Shown one piece after another: positions 1 to 11,942 of a stretch of DNA of 64,000 nucleotides. This DNA comes from Dipteris shenzhenensis (lineage: Eukaryota > Polypodiophyta > Polypodiopsida > Gleicheniales). The stretch lies in the NCBI GenBank assembly GCA_047967505.1, contig CM106540.1. The stretch is one strand, 5' to 3'. The position numbers and the translations under genes are program-made. Position 1 is the first letter of the stretch, and each line of letters begins with the position of its first letter. Below the pieces are notes generated by a model, which saw only the letters and a list, made by a program, of their open reading frames with translations, was not told the DNA's origin and ran no database searches.

Positions 1-791
1 GCTGCTCCGGATACTACAGCCACATTTGAGGATGATTGTTATGCTTTCCTGACTTGTAGTTATGATTCTTCTAAGGATTCATGTGTTTTCAATGTCAATG
101 AGACATTGATTAATTCGTACATTGATAGTGGTGCCACCAGACATATCACTTCCAGGAAGTGTTTGTTTGATTCTTGCATCCATCACCCGTTGGAAAAAGG
201 GTGTCTTGTGCAAATGATTCTTCTTATTCAGTTTGTGGTATTGGTGAGATTGTACTTACAGCCACAGATGGCACAAGTTTCCGAATTCATGATGTGCTTT
301 ATGTACTTGGAATCAAGAAGAATTTGCTTTCAGTGTCCTCTCTAATAAAAGAGGATTTCAGGTTGTCTTTGAAGATGACAAGTGTACAGTCCGAGATAGG
401 GAAGATGATTATGCCTTGAGACTATCTGGCAGGTTGTTTCGTGGTCTTTTTCAGCTTGATGTTTTTGAGAAAAGCTCTGATGATGCACTTGTAGTTTCTT
501 CTCGCACTGTTGCTAGGCGTTATGGCATGCTAGATATGAGCATATCAGTTATGACAGCTTGATGACACTTGAAAAATCTTCTATGGCTGATGTTTTGTAT
601 CCTTTGGTGTCACCTCCCCCTCATGTCTGTGAAGGGTGCATACTTGGGAAGATGCTCAAGTTTCTATGTCACATTTATTGATGATGACTACTCAAACTAC
701 ACTTGGGTCTATGGTTTAAAGGAAAAATTACATGTGTTTAAGAATTTTCAACACTTTGTGGCAAAGGTTGAGAATGAAACAGGCCTCACGG
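1..791 (+). pseudogene. copia gag end, protease, GAG-pre-integrase, integrase N-part
   Basis: The frame open from base 1 carries YIDSGATRHIT (about 118-150), the aspartic protease signature D-S-G-A-T. A +1 shift follows near 174-200, and the next frame has VLYVLGIKKNLLSVSSL, the GAG-pre-integrase block. A third frame (569-791) has FIDDDYSNYTWVY, the first catalytic region of the integrase core, and ends in VENETGLTV at the point where gypsy element 1 is inserted. Frame changes mark it as a pseudogene. The rest of the integrase resumes at 10348. Confidence 0.85.
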
Positions 792-2740
792 TGATAAGGA
801 AAAAAAAGAAAGACAACCAGGAATTATGTACTTCACCACGTCATATAGCTGAGACTTCATAGGGATCAGCTACAATGTGGGCTTGTAGATGATGAGCTTA
901 TGAACCAGATTCCAGAGTATGTGTCTTTGTACTAGGCACCGAGACAAACCCCCACAAAAAAACTGACTGAACATGGATCACACAGACTCAAAGAGAGCCA
1001 AAAGACTACACAGCCCGAAGCAGATAAACTTAGAACTGAACTTCCCCCCAAAAATCAGAGAACAGTCAGCCTCAGAATACTATGAACCCACAGCTAAAAC
1101 TCCTAAGCTTCCATCAAGGACAACAGCTCGTAACTCTTTACGTAGTCATAACTGCACCACAACATCTCCTTCATGTGGAGAAAACCAGCAACACGGCCTC
1201 TGTTATCATCACGGAGCATTCAGAATCTGTCTACTCCAAATTTGCAGTCGAGATTCACAGCCAAGCACCCCAAGACTCCTGCAAAAGCAAACAGCCCGTC
1301 TCTTAGGCTCCCAACAAGAGTAGGCAGCTCGTAGCTTGGCATATGATCAAGATAGCACCACAACATCACCTTCCTTGTCGCCCAAGGTCCTCCATGCAAA
1401 GGTAACTGCCTCACAGCTCTTGTACTTGCTCACAGAGCACCTGCATCTCTCTTCTCCTTCACGCTTGCATAGTAGCGACGCCATAGTATGGCCTTCTCTA
1501 TCATCAAGCCTCAGCATCCATAGCTCTCTTCAAATACGGCAGCCTAACCTCTAATCATATGCCCTCCTTAGCATGATGATCCTGGCCCGTATCAAGAACT
1601 CCAGCCAAAGCAACAGTCAGTGACTCGTTCGTCACTTGCAAGCTTGCACTCTCTGAACAAGCTTCTAGCTCACATGCAACTAACGATCAACTATCTTGTA
1701 TCAGGAAATCCATCGTCACAGCAGCTTCTCCCCTAGACCTGGTGCACACGATCTCCACAGACAGCGTATTCCAGCCTCTCAAAAGCAGCCGTTGTTGACA
1801 CTTTCAATAGATCTTACGTACTTCATTCTTCCACCTTTACGTGAAGGTAGCCAACAGAGCAAACCTCCCATCATCACACAAGCCATGGGACTCATGGACT
1901 TCCGTAGTCGGAGAAGCTCCCATTTCTAGAGCGTGTCACTCACCTTCCTCACACACACGATTTTCTTGTTCTCACACAACCTCCGTTCCACTACGAGTCT
2001 CTGCCGTCGATCTGGTCGTTCCCCCCCAACTCTTCAAGAAGCCTTCGTCAAGTGCAATGTAAGATCCTTCCAGTGTCCCCAATCAACTCCCAGCCCCCAT
2101 CTTCACGTAGCTCCAGCTCATAGTCCAGAATCTCCGCTTCATCCTTTCACGTAGCCACCTTGCAAGTGCAGGATGCCTTCCCAATCAGTCCAGCCACCTC
2201 AGCCTAATTTGCCACCTCATCGGTGACATTTTACCACTCTCCCATTAAAAAAATGCAAATATTCCCCCAAGGCACATTAAATGCACATTTTGGACCTATA
2301 GTCACACAATTTCCACACACATTACCATGCACATTAAAGCTTGCATGCACCCCCGTACACACACATGAAAAGCCCCTTGATGGGGGCACCAAAACATGTC
2401 AAATTCCCGTAGCATGCAAGTGCACTTTGACTCAAGAAAATCTAAAAAAACCCTTCATGACTTGACTTTACATGACCCCAAAAACATTTCACTTGACCAC
2501 ACACTGGACACCCTTGCTCTCTGGAAGTCTGGTACAACCACATTGCATTTCATCATTTCCCATGAAGTCCCTACAAAACGTACTTTATTGTCTCAAAAAA
2601 ATATACATTAGTCCATCATGCTTGTGAAAGAAAAATCCACAAATGCCAAAAGCCCACACCTACCCTAGATGTGTACAAGTATGTGCCTACCTACAGCTAT
2701 GTACAGTGCTCAAAAACTTGATACATATTTTGTCCTATCA
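792..2740 (-). repeat. Gypsy element 1, 3' LTR (left copy)
   Basis: This 1949-bp direct repeat of 8410-10343 starts TGATAAGG and ends CCTATCA, so its ends are short inverted repeats. The two LTRs align along their whole length with scattered substitutions and a 12-13 bp indel near 1700 (absent near 9316). In element orientation this is the downstream LTR. A moderately purine-rich stretch (complement of 2741-2760) sits just inside it as the likely polypurine tract. Open frames inside both copies are identical only because the LTRs are. I see no coding meaning in them. Confidence 0.92.
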
Positions 2741-2966
2741 TTTTGTCCATCCCCAAGTCTGCAGACATTGATGTCTTGCAGTTAGAGGTATATAAGATTT
2801 GCATTTCTTCAGAGATATCCTCATCCATGAGGTCTTCCGGCTTGTCCGGTCTCATCATAGTAGGTCCACAGCCGCCCACGCTCATGATCCTATGAAAGTA
2901 TTTCTTTAGTTTGAAGCCATTGACTTTATTCTTATGCTGCTGACCATCCAAATTCTCAAGTTGATA

Positions 2967-3389
2967 TTAGCCATTTTTGGATTTCTTCGTCACACGAAAA
3001 GGTCCATCCCATTTGGTCACAAATTTCTTCTTGAAGGTAGAATCCAGATTACTGTTGTATCTCAAAACTATATCACCCTCCTTGATTTTCTTATCCCCGA
3101 ATTTCCTGTTTGCTCTCTTCTGATTCTCCTCTTGAATTAAAGCATAATGTTCGACCGCATTTTGTCTATCTAGTTGTGCTTCCTGCAAATCCAATAACCG
3201 GTTCTGGAAAGTAGAATTTGAATCCTCTTTTATCTTCATTAACATCTGTAATGCAGGAATTTCTACTTCCAAGGGTAATAGAGCTTCTTTCCCGTAAACA
3301 AGATGAAATGGTGAAAACTGGGTGCCTTCTTTTACTGCAACTCTGTAAGCGTAAAGCCCAGTGCAAAGCAAGGTCCCACTCCTTCTCAT
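2967..3389 (-). pseudogene. Gypsy element 1 integrase C-terminal part
   Basis: The frame downstream of a shift in the integrase ORF encodes FSPFHLVYGKEALLPLE, the conserved end of the gypsy integrase core region. It then has VEHYALIQEENQKRAN and KIKEGDIVLRYN followed by KWDGPFRVTK, typical of the GPY/F-type C-terminal module. It overlaps 3166-3389 of the longer pol frame, where the reading is lost. No chromodomain follows, consistent with a Tat-type rather than a chromovirus element. Confidence 0.85.
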
Positions 3390-4818
3390 GTGTTCTTATG
3401 ATCTTTCCCATGATATTAGTACACACATCATTAAATTTTTCATTCATCCCATTACATTGAAGATAATAGGGACTTGCATATCTATGTTTAATCTTCAGCT
3501 TTCCACATAATAAATCCATCAGTTCACTCTTGAAACCTGGACCTCTATCAGAAAGCAACTCCAGTGGCACACCAAATCTACAGCAAATATCCTCATACAC
3601 AAATTTACATATAGATTTTGCATTGACAGCGCATACTGCTCGTGCTTCAGCCCATCTCGTCAAATAATCCACAGTTATTAGCACATAACAATTTCTCCTG
3701 GCTGTCATGGGTAGAGGACCGATGGCATCTATTCCCCATTTCTCAAAAATATTATAAGCAAGCATGATATTCCTCTTACTCATCTGCTGACACTGTAGGC
3801 ATGACCTGCACCAATGTCTTATGTCTCTCTGGAGGGATGGCCACACATACCCTTCTATAAGTATTTTCCTCAGCATGATTTTGAAAGCAAAATGTCCTCC
3901 ACATACTCCCTCATGATTAGCTTTTAGAATATGAAAAACTTCCTCATGCCAGGGAATTCTTTTGAGCACCAGATCAGTCCCTTTCATGTAAAGATCATCA
4001 TCTATCAGACAATAATAAGTACAGCTTTTAATAAATCTGTATTTTCTTTGTTTTGGAACTTCTTCAGGCACTTTACCAGTTAACATGAAACTTTCCTCAT
4101 AAGCTGATATCTCCCTTCCTTTGTATAAGGGCTCCTGTACTCCTACTGCATCAACATAAGCTGCTATAATTTCCTGCGCATCATCATGTGCATTTACATT
4201 CTTACCTCTTTCAATATGCTGGAGTGTGTAGGCATCCAATTGATTTAAGAGTTTCTTCACCGCGCTTATCCATCTCTTCAAATGAACATGCTTAACCTTC
4301 CAGACACCTAAAATTTGCTTCACAACCAACAGAGCATCTCCCTTAATCATGAGTCTCTTAATACCTAGACTAATGCATACTTTCAAACCTTTGAAGAGGG
4401 CTGCATATTCAGCTTCATTATTACTGCTGGCTTCGAGCTGAATTCCCATTTTCCGAATCTCCTTTCCTCCAGGATCATAAATGACAATCCCTCCTGTACT
4501 TTTATTTAAACTTTTTTTGTAAGATCCATCAAAGTGTAAAACAAATGCATCCTCTAGTACTTTTTCTTCATTCATGTTAGTGTTCTTCTCCACATCTTCA
4601 ACTAAAATAGGTCCTTCCTTATAGGTGAGGAGATCAGCCAAGGAAGCTCTGGTAGAGTTCTCAACCAAGAAGGTAAAAGAGTACTCCTCTAACTCTACTA
4701 TCCATTTAATCATGCTCCTGGAGATGTTTGTACTATTCAACATATGAGGCAGTAGTGAACATGAGGTGAGAACCACAAGGTCTGGACAATAGATAAGACC
4801 GAAATCTCCTACAAGCAT
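3166..4818 (-). pseudogene. Gypsy element 1 second RNase H (archaeal type) plus integrase
   Basis: In this 550-residue open frame, residues 91-210 form an RNase H domain. The acidic set is HFDGSY (D97), NNEAEY (E135), IKGD (D161) and NAHDD (about D207). The integrase follows, with H302 and H309 plus C340 and C343 forming the HHCC zinc site. The catalytic triad is D364, D424 and E460, with 35 residues between the last two (DDX35E). The first RNase H is upstream on the same strand (4928-5260), so the element has two. All visible catalytic residues remain, but a frameshift near 3390 separates the C-terminus. Confidence 0.88.
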
Positions 4819-4927
4819 ACAAGAGGCTAGCCAGGACCAATTCAGCCGCTGAATACTTCCTTTCTACTTCACTCTTCACCCTGCTGGCATAATAGACTGG
4901 CCTCATATATCTGGAACCCTCTCCCTG

Positions 4928-6110
4928 CTACAAAAGAATAGCACCAATAGCATCTGGTCCTACAGACGGATTCACATAAAAAGTCTTGGAATAATTTGGT
5001 GGCTTTACACTTGAAATATGAGTCAAGGATTCCTTAATTGCCTCAAACACCTCTTCACTCTCTGTCGTCCATTTCAGATTCTCAGATTTTACCACCTGCT
5101 GAAGAGGATACAAAATCTGAGATAACATATGAATAAATCTTGATAGATACTTCACCTTCTGGAGAAAGGTATGCAACTGCTTGGTATTCTCAGGAGAGGA
5201 CAGCATAACTAAAGCTTTTACTTTACTTGGATCTGGGCTCAATCCCATTCTCAGATACAATATACCCCAATATTTTAATGTTGGTCTGAGCTAACTTCTT
5301 AGGATTTAATTGACCACCATTATTATCAATCTCATAAAATACCTGATCCAACTTGCCACAGTGCTCCCTTCTTCCACTGTACACACAGATGTCATCAATA
5401 AACACTTAGAAAAGGTGATAAAATCATATCTGAATTCTCATGATAGTGCGAGGGGCCGTTGGTAACTCCAAAAGGCATTTTCCTGTAACAAAAACAGCCC
5501 CAAGGGGTAATGAAGATAGTCTTGATTTGATCTTCTTGGGCTATGGCTATCTGGAAGTACCCTGAATATCCGTCACACAAGCTGTACATTTCATGACCCG
5601 CCACTTTATCAAGAATAACATCCAAAAAAGGCAGAGGATAGTGGTTTCTCTTTGTCATTGCATTCAAAGGCTTGTAATCGACACAGATTCTCCATTTGTC
5701 CACACCTTTTGGCACTATGACCACAAGACTTATCCAATCAGAGTGAACGACAGGATAAATTACTCCTGCCTTGAGAAGCTTATCTACCTCTTTCTTCAGC
5801 ACATCTCTCTGTTCCGGGCTTAATCTTCTTATTTTCTGAAAAACAGGTTTGGTACCTTCCTTCAGCTCAATCCTCAGAGGCTTCCCTTTAAATCCCCTGA
5901 TCTCCTCATAAGATGTGATAAACAAATTGGGTATTTCTGCAACATCTTCAAATATTCTTCTTTCTCCTCAACATTGAGATCAAGATTCAATGATTGCTCA
6001 ATCAACACTTGGGTTGATTCTTGAGAACATTTGGGCTGCATTAAATCCTTGATAACCTCAAACCTATCCACCTCTTCCTCACCGAACCCTGCTGCCCTCA
6101 CAAAATCCAC
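4928..6110 (-). pseudogene. Gypsy element 1 reverse transcriptase and first RNase H
   Basis: Three overlapping frames on the - strand cover RT. 5925-5395 has KLLKAGVIYPVVHSDW, VPKGVDKWRICVDYKPLN, LCDGYSGYFQI and MPFGVTN. 5405-5223 has FIDDICVYS, the FIDD form of the YVDD catalytic box. 5260-4928 has the connection region and ends in FYVNPSVGPDAIGAILL, the start of the gypsy RNase H. Upstream, 6110-5874 holds the linker after protease. Two frame changes prevent a single product. RT copies the element RNA into cDNA. Confidence 0.88.
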
Positions 6111-6602
6111 CTATGAATCCTCATCTACCAAATCCACCAATGCTATTGTTCCTTCATCACTTTTTGAAGTCACCGAGCTCTCATTCTCACTGCAGGTTTC
6201 ACTTCTCTCTTCCTCTTCACTTGCTAAATTTGAAACTTCAGCCTTGCTTACCATATTGAAATTAAATTTCTTCCCATTCGTATGTACAGAAAAGATTCCT
6301 TTCTGCCAATTCTGAATTGCACCTACCTTCCTCAACCACAGCCTTCCAAGAATCAAAGGATAGGCTCCCAACCCTGCATGCATCACATGACAATCCACTC
6401 AACATGAAACACTGAATGCCTCAACCTCCAGGCCAGGTACTATCCCTAAAGTCTTCACCTTAGAGTGGTTTGCCATTCTGATGCGATAACTAGAGGAGCG
6501 GGATATCTTAAGTCCTAATCTCTCCACACAAGCTTGAGTAATCACATAAATCTGTGCACCCCCATCTATATAGGCCTCTCCAAAACCCTTTCCTTTATGC
6601 TA
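6111..6602 (-). pseudogene. Gypsy element 1 aspartic protease region
   Basis: Directly after the stop that ends the gag frame (about 6602), the - strand reads EAYIDGGAQIYVITQACVERLGL. This is a retropepsin-like active site with D-G-G-A in place of D-S/T-G-A. An in-frame TGA lies near 6400. After it comes GAYPLILGRLWLRKVGAI, the usual second conserved block (xLILGRxWL) of gypsy proteases. Protease normally cleaves the Gag-Pol polyprotein. The stop and the altered active-site triplet make activity doubtful. Confidence 0.75.
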
Positions 6603-6646
6603 GGCTTCTACATCGGGTAAAAGATCTGGCAACTCTGAGACAGACA

Positions 6647-8002
6647 TCAGCTTAATTGTACCGTTATGAGAGTTCCTCTTTGTTGGATTTGCAGCCCGCC
6701 TCCATTCTTTTTAAGCTTTGGGCATAGACCAATCATTTGGGCAAATGTATTGTCTGGTTTCCTCGCTGAAAGATCTTCCACCAAATCATAATCTCCTTGC
6801 TCCTTCCCCATGGGATAATCTGCAGTTCTGTACTTCCTTCTGGGCTTCCTGCTCTTCTTCTTTTGGTAGGTCATCATCTCCTCAGTGTGCTTCCCTTTCT
6901 TTACACTCGGACCAACCTCCTCTTCTCTATCTCTCTTCCCTAATGGCATGACATCTTTAACTTCCTCCAACTCCAACAAGCCAAATGTAACTGCCTTACC
7001 TTTCCCTTTCTCTTCCGCAGTGGCTTTATGGATTCCAGAGGTACTAGGCTGACGTGCATCTTTTACTTCTACACTATGATCATTCACCCTATTATTTAAC
7101 CCTGTTGGCAATGGATCAACATCACCTCCAGCATGAGGAGGCTTATCACAGTGTGTGCTGTAATGTCCCCACTCTCCACAATTAAAGCACTGGACACAAG
7201 GTGCAAATGACCCTTGACCTCGTCCTGCTTGCCACGGGCCTGAATTATTTGAAGAAGGCATGCTGTCTCTGCCATAACCACCCGATGATCTACCTCTTCC
7301 CCTTCCGTTCATCAAATTCAAACTCAAACTCTTCATAAGCTCCGACATTTCATGAATTTCTTCTTTTATATTCTCCTCCTTCCTGACTTCTGGTTTCTGT
7401 ATTTCTGGCTTCACATGAGAGATAATTTCAGGCACATGCTGAACCATTGGCATCTCCTGCATCATTTGTGACAATCTTATCTGCTTCCTCTCCTTCTCTT
7501 TTGCTACCCTGAGAGCATCCTCATAAGTGACCAGCTCTTTACATTCAATCTTTATCCTAATCTTCGGCTTCAAACCAGCAACAGACCTATCCTTTTTTAT
7601 GACTCTAGGAGGAACTTCAGGTAATAAGGCCACCTGCCATTTATTCCACAACAGAGTGAACTTACCAACATACTCATCCACTAATTGAGTCGGCTATTGC
7701 TGCAATAAACATAGCTCTCTCCAAATGCCATCAGGATCTCTAACACACATAAACCTGTCCAGGAAAGCTGTCCTCACCTCTGGATAAGTTCGGTTTCTGT
7801 GAGCACCCTGATCATCACGCATCCTTGCGGAGAAAGTCTGCAGCCAAGTTCTCGCTTCTCCCAAGAGACAAAAGGATAGAATCTGAAGAAGGACTTCTGG
7901 AGCATTCCTGTCTTTAATAAGAGCTGTGAACTCCAAGCACTCTAAAAACCTCTCTGGGTCTTCATTGGGCAGCCCGTGAAATCGAGGAAATTCATGAGCC
8001 AT
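6647..8002 (-). pseudogene. Gypsy element 1 Gag with CCHC zinc knuckle, one amber stop
   Basis: The reading starts at ATG 8002 (MAHEFPRFHGLPNEDPERFLECLEF) and contains the retrotransposon gag domain (LGEARTWLQTF, AFLDRFM). It meets an in-frame TAG at 7696-7694 and continues in the same frame to 6647. A nucleocapsid knuckle C-X2-C-X4-H-X4-C (CFNCGEWGHYSTHC) lies about 165 residues into the second part, after a glycine/arginine-rich stretch. The C-terminus is lysine- and glutamate-rich. One base change at the TAG would join the two parts, so this is a recent lesion or possibly a readthrough site. Confidence 0.85.
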
Positions 8003-8385
8003 CTCTCCTCTTGACTAACTTATCTCAAACACACTTCCAACCAGAAATACCACCCAACCTCTTCTGGAGAGAAAAAAACAAAAATAATCACTCTACTGAT
8101 GAAAACTTACCCTGCATTTGACTGGCATTCTTCTTCCTAAGAGCAATTACTTTCAAAGCCTTTTAAACCTTAGCACGGAGACGTATCACTCGAAGTTCAA
8201 CATCAAGGCATCTATCTCTCCTGTGTCCACACTCCCCACATAACTCACAATGAATCACTCTCATGTGAGGCTTTGTCTTCATAGTTTCAGTCCCTAACCA
8301 CACAGAAATTCAAGCAACATTTCCCAGCCAATTCTTCTGGGCCGTTTTGTCTTGAGTACCCAATCTCAATTCAAAACTCCTCCTG

Positions 8386-8403
8386 TCCCGAGTAGGATCG
8401 CCA
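8386..8403 (-). other. Gypsy element 1 candidate primer binding site
   Basis: Five bases inside the right (5') LTR the - strand begins TGGCGATCCTACTCGGGA. The TGG start and position fit a primer binding site pairing with a tRNA 3' CCA end. I do not recognise the tRNA, so the call rests on position and the TGG. Confidence 0.45.
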
Positions 8404-8409
8404 AAAAGA

Positions 8410-10343
8410 TGTAAGGAAAAAAAAGAAAGACAACCAGGAATTATGTACTTCACCACGTCATATAGTTGAGACTTCATAGGGATCAGCTACAATGTGGGCT
8501 CGTAGATGATGAGCTTATGAACCAGATTCTAGAGTATGTGTCTTTGTACTAGGCACCGAGACAAACCCCCACAAAAAAACTGACTGAACATGGATCACAC
8601 AGACTCAAAGAGAGCCAAAAGACTACACAGCCCGAAGCAGATAAACTTAGAACTGAACTTCCCCCCAAAAATCAGAGAACAGTCAGCCTCAGAATACTAT
8701 GAACCCACAGCTAAAACTCCTAAGCTTCCATCAAGGACAACAGCTCGTAACTCTTTACGTAGTCATAACTGCACCACAACATCTCCTTCATGTGGAGAAA
8801 ACCAGCAACACGGCCTCTGTTATCATCACGGAGCATTCAGAATCTGTCTACTCCAAATTTGCAGTCGAGATTCACAGCCAAGCACCCCAAGACTCCTGCA
8901 AAAGCAAACAGCCCGTCTCTTAGGCTCCCAACAAGAGTAGGCAGCTTGTAGCTTGGCATATGATCAAGATAGCACCACAACATCACCTTCCCTGTCGCCC
9001 AAGGTCCTCCATGCAAAGGTAACTGCCTCACAGCTCCTGTACTTGCTCACAGAGCACCTGCATCTCTCTTCTCCTTCACGCTTGCATAGTAGCGACGCCA
9101 TAGTATGGCCTTCTCTGTCATCAAGCCTCAGCATCCATAGCTCTCTTCTAATACGGCAGCCTAACCTCTAATCATATGCCCTCCTTAGCATGATGATCCT
9201 GGCCCGTATCAAGAACTCCAGCCAAAGCAACAGTTAGTGACTCGTTCGTCACTTACAAGCTTGCACTCTCCGAACAAGCTTCTAGCTCACATGCAACTAA
9301 CGATCAACTATCTTGTAATCGTCACAGCAGCTTCTCACCTGGACCTGGTGCACACGATCTCCACAGACAGCGTATTCCAGTCTCTCAAAAGCAGCCGTTG
9401 TCGACACTTTCAATAGATCTTACACACTTCATTTTTTCACCTTTACGTGAAGGTAGCCAACAGAGCAAACCTCCCGTCATCACACAAGCCATGGGACTCA
9501 TGGGCTCCCGTAGTCGGAGAAGGTCCCATTTCTAGAGCCCGTCACTCACCTTCCTCACGCACAGGTTTTTCTTGTTCTCACGCAACCTCCGTTCCACTAT
9601 GAGTCTCTGCCATCGATTTGGTCATTCCCCCCTAACTCTTCAAGAAGCCTTCGTCAAGTGCAATGTAAGATCCTTGCAGCGTCCCCAATCAACTCCCAGC
9701 CACCATCTTCACGTAGCTCTAGCTCACAATCCAGAAGCTCCGCTTCATCCTTTCACGTAGCCACCTTGCAAGTGCAGGATGCCTTCCCAATCAGTCTAGC
9801 CACCTCAGCCTAATTTGCCACCTCATCGGTGACATTTTACCACTCTCCCATTTAAGAAATGCAAATATCCCCGAAGGCACATTAAATGCACATTTTGGAC
9901 CTTTAGTCACACAATTCCCACACACATTAGCATGCACATTAAAGCTTGCATGCACCCTCGTACACACACATGAAAAGCCCCTTGACGTGGGCACTGAAAC
10001 ATGTCAAATTCCCGTAACATGCAAGTGCACATTGACTCAGGAAAATATAAAAAAACCCTTCATGACTTGACTTTACATGACCCCAAAAACATTTCACTTG
10101 ACCACACACTGGACACCCTTGCTCTGGAAGTCTGGTACAACCACATTGCATTTCATCATTTCCCATGAAGTCCCTGCAAAACATACTTTATTGTCTCAAA
10201 AAACTATACATTAGTCCATCATGCTTGTGAAAGAAAAATCCACAAATGCCAAAAGCCCACACCTATCCTAGATGTGTACAAGTATGTGCCTACCTACAGC
10301 TATATACAATGCTCAAAAACTTGATACAGATTTTGTCCTATCA
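8410..10343 (-). repeat. Gypsy element 1, 5' LTR (right copy)
   Basis: This 1934-bp direct repeat of 792-2740 begins TGTAAGG (one base shorter than the other copy) and ends CCTATCA, followed by the acgg duplication. In element orientation it is the promoter-bearing LTR. No clear TATA box was fixed by eye. Confidence 0.92.
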
Positions 10344-10347
10344 ACGG

Positions 10348-10874
10348 TTCTGATTCTACACACAGATAGAGGCGGGGGGGTATATGTCTCATGAATTCGA
10401 GGCTTATTTGAAAGAGAAAGGCATCACACATCTGCTTACAGTGAAGCTTACCCCTTAGCAAAATGGCAAAGCTTAGCGGAAGAGAAGAACTCTTATGGAG
10501 ATGGATAGATGCATGCTCTCAAGCAAAACGTTACCTCATAGGTTTTGGCTTGAGGGTCTCATGTGTGCCAACTATGTTTTGAATCAGGCTCCCACTAAGG
10601 CTTTGAAAGCAAAGACTCCTTATGAAGTATGGCATGGGAAAAAGCCTTCAGTGGAACATTTTTCGTGTCTTTGGATGTGTTGCATATGCCCATGTGCCTG
10701 TTGATTTTCGACGTAAGTTGTCAAGCAACTCACTGAAATGCATATTTGTTGGGTATAATGCAGAGAGCGCAGGTTGCGGTCTCTATAATGTTGCTTCACG
10801 CAAGATTTTTGTTAGCAAAGATGTAATCTTTTCTGAAAATTCAGCACATACACAAGCTGAATTTACTGTGCTAG
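10348..10874 (+). pseudogene. copia integrase C-part
   Basis: The reading resumes right after gypsy element 1 with HTDRGG and EFEAYLKEKGI, the second catalytic Asp region of the copia integrase. It continues RMLSSKTLPHRFWLEGLMCANYVLNQAPTKAL and TPYEVWHGKKPSVEHF, then FRVFGCVAYAHVPVDFRRKL and CIFVGYNAESAGCGLYN. All of these are conserved copia blocks. A frame change lies near 10490-10670. It ends at the gctag duplication, where gypsy element 2 is inserted. Confidence 0.88.
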
Positions 10875-11858
10875 TGCAATCGCTAGCTCTCTCATGGAAC
10901 CTCACGCTCATAATTTACTGCAGAAACACTCTCATAAGAGCTCTCTCTCTCTCTCTCTCTACACACACAGCTAGGGCCCAGGACAACATGTCAGGCTGGA
11001 CCCCCCCGAAGGTATTTTTTTCTTGAAGAGAGAATCTGTTACAAAGTGTTCAGCGTGGAGCTGTTTAATAAAAAATCCAACATGAATCAATATTATAAGA
11101 GCTTCAAGCTCATTTCCAATTGGCAACATGCCACTTGTCTAAAATCTAGACTAAGTTCTATTACACGCCACTAAGGGCAACTCTGGAGTCTTCGAAGCAC
11201 TTGGTCACGCGAACCTCCTCCTAGATGCTTGTTAGGCTCTGTAGCGCTTAGGAAAATAACCCTTCCTAGTACTTGCAACAATTAATTAAAGCGCATTACC
11301 ATGGCACCTATTAATTGTTAGCGCTTTGCATGCAAATAACACATTGTGGACTAATTTGAGTCACGGTGGGCGTCCCCACTGAACTCATGTGCACATATAA
11401 CCTCCTCCAAAAAAAGAAAAAATAAAAATAAATAACTAAATAAATAAATAAATACTCTCTGGTTGACCGGAGTCAACACTCTTGATTATGATTAAGGGGC
11501 TTTGACCAAGGGTCGAGGCGCCTTAATTATAATCAAGTCTCTTCAACCGAAGTTGGCACATCTTGGTTAACCATAGTTAATCCTCTTGGTGCATGCATGT
11601 ATGGAAGTCAACACTCTCTAATCATAGTCAGCTCTATGGTTCTCTAGTTAACCGCAGTTAACCCTTTTGGTAATAAACCAAATCTCCCTGACCAAAGTCA
11701 GGCTTACTTGACCAGAGTTAAGTATCTTTGACCGTAGTCAATTCTTTGACCATTAAAAGAACTCTTTGACCATAATTAACACATATGAAAACTCTTTAAT
11801 TATGATCAGATAAATGGTCAACTGTACTTTGACTTAGGATATTTACATTTTGGTGACA
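10875..11858 (-). repeat. Gypsy element 2, 3' LTR (left copy)
   Basis: This 984-bp repeat of 16956-17954 begins TGCAATCG and ends GGTGACA. It contains a short (CT)n tract near 10950 and, from 11461 to 11830, a run of short palindromes built on TTGAC/GTCAA and TTAAC/GTTAA. Just inside (complement of 11859-11872) is AGAAGCCGAGGGGA, a good polypurine tract. Confidence 0.93.
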
Positions 11859-11942
11859 TCCCCTCGGCTTCTATTCAGTTGACCTCAACTGAAAAGCTTC
11901 CATGTAAACATCCAAAAGCTGTGGATGATCGAACAACATGTC

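Larger units (their letters stand above)
792..10343 (-). mobile_element. Gypsy element 1 (Tat-like, dual RNase H), nested in copia
   Basis: This 9.55-kb element lies on the - strand between two near-identical LTRs (792-2740 and 8410-10343). It is flanked by acgg at 788-791 and 10344-10347. The LTR termini are TGATA...TATCA. Reading right to left it encodes Gag with a CCHC knuckle, protease, RT, a first RNase H, a second RNase H of the FDGSY / NNEAEY type, and a DDE integrase. An extra archaeal-type RNase H next to integrase is known from the plant Tat lineage of Ty3/gypsy. Single stops or shifts in gag, protease and pol indicate a degraded but fairly young copy. Confidence 0.92.

Noticed and set aside
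973-1323. 116-residue open frame identical at 973-1323 and 8590-8940
   Set aside because: The two copies lie at the same place in the two LTRs of gypsy element 1. Identity follows from LTR identity, and no protein family is visible.
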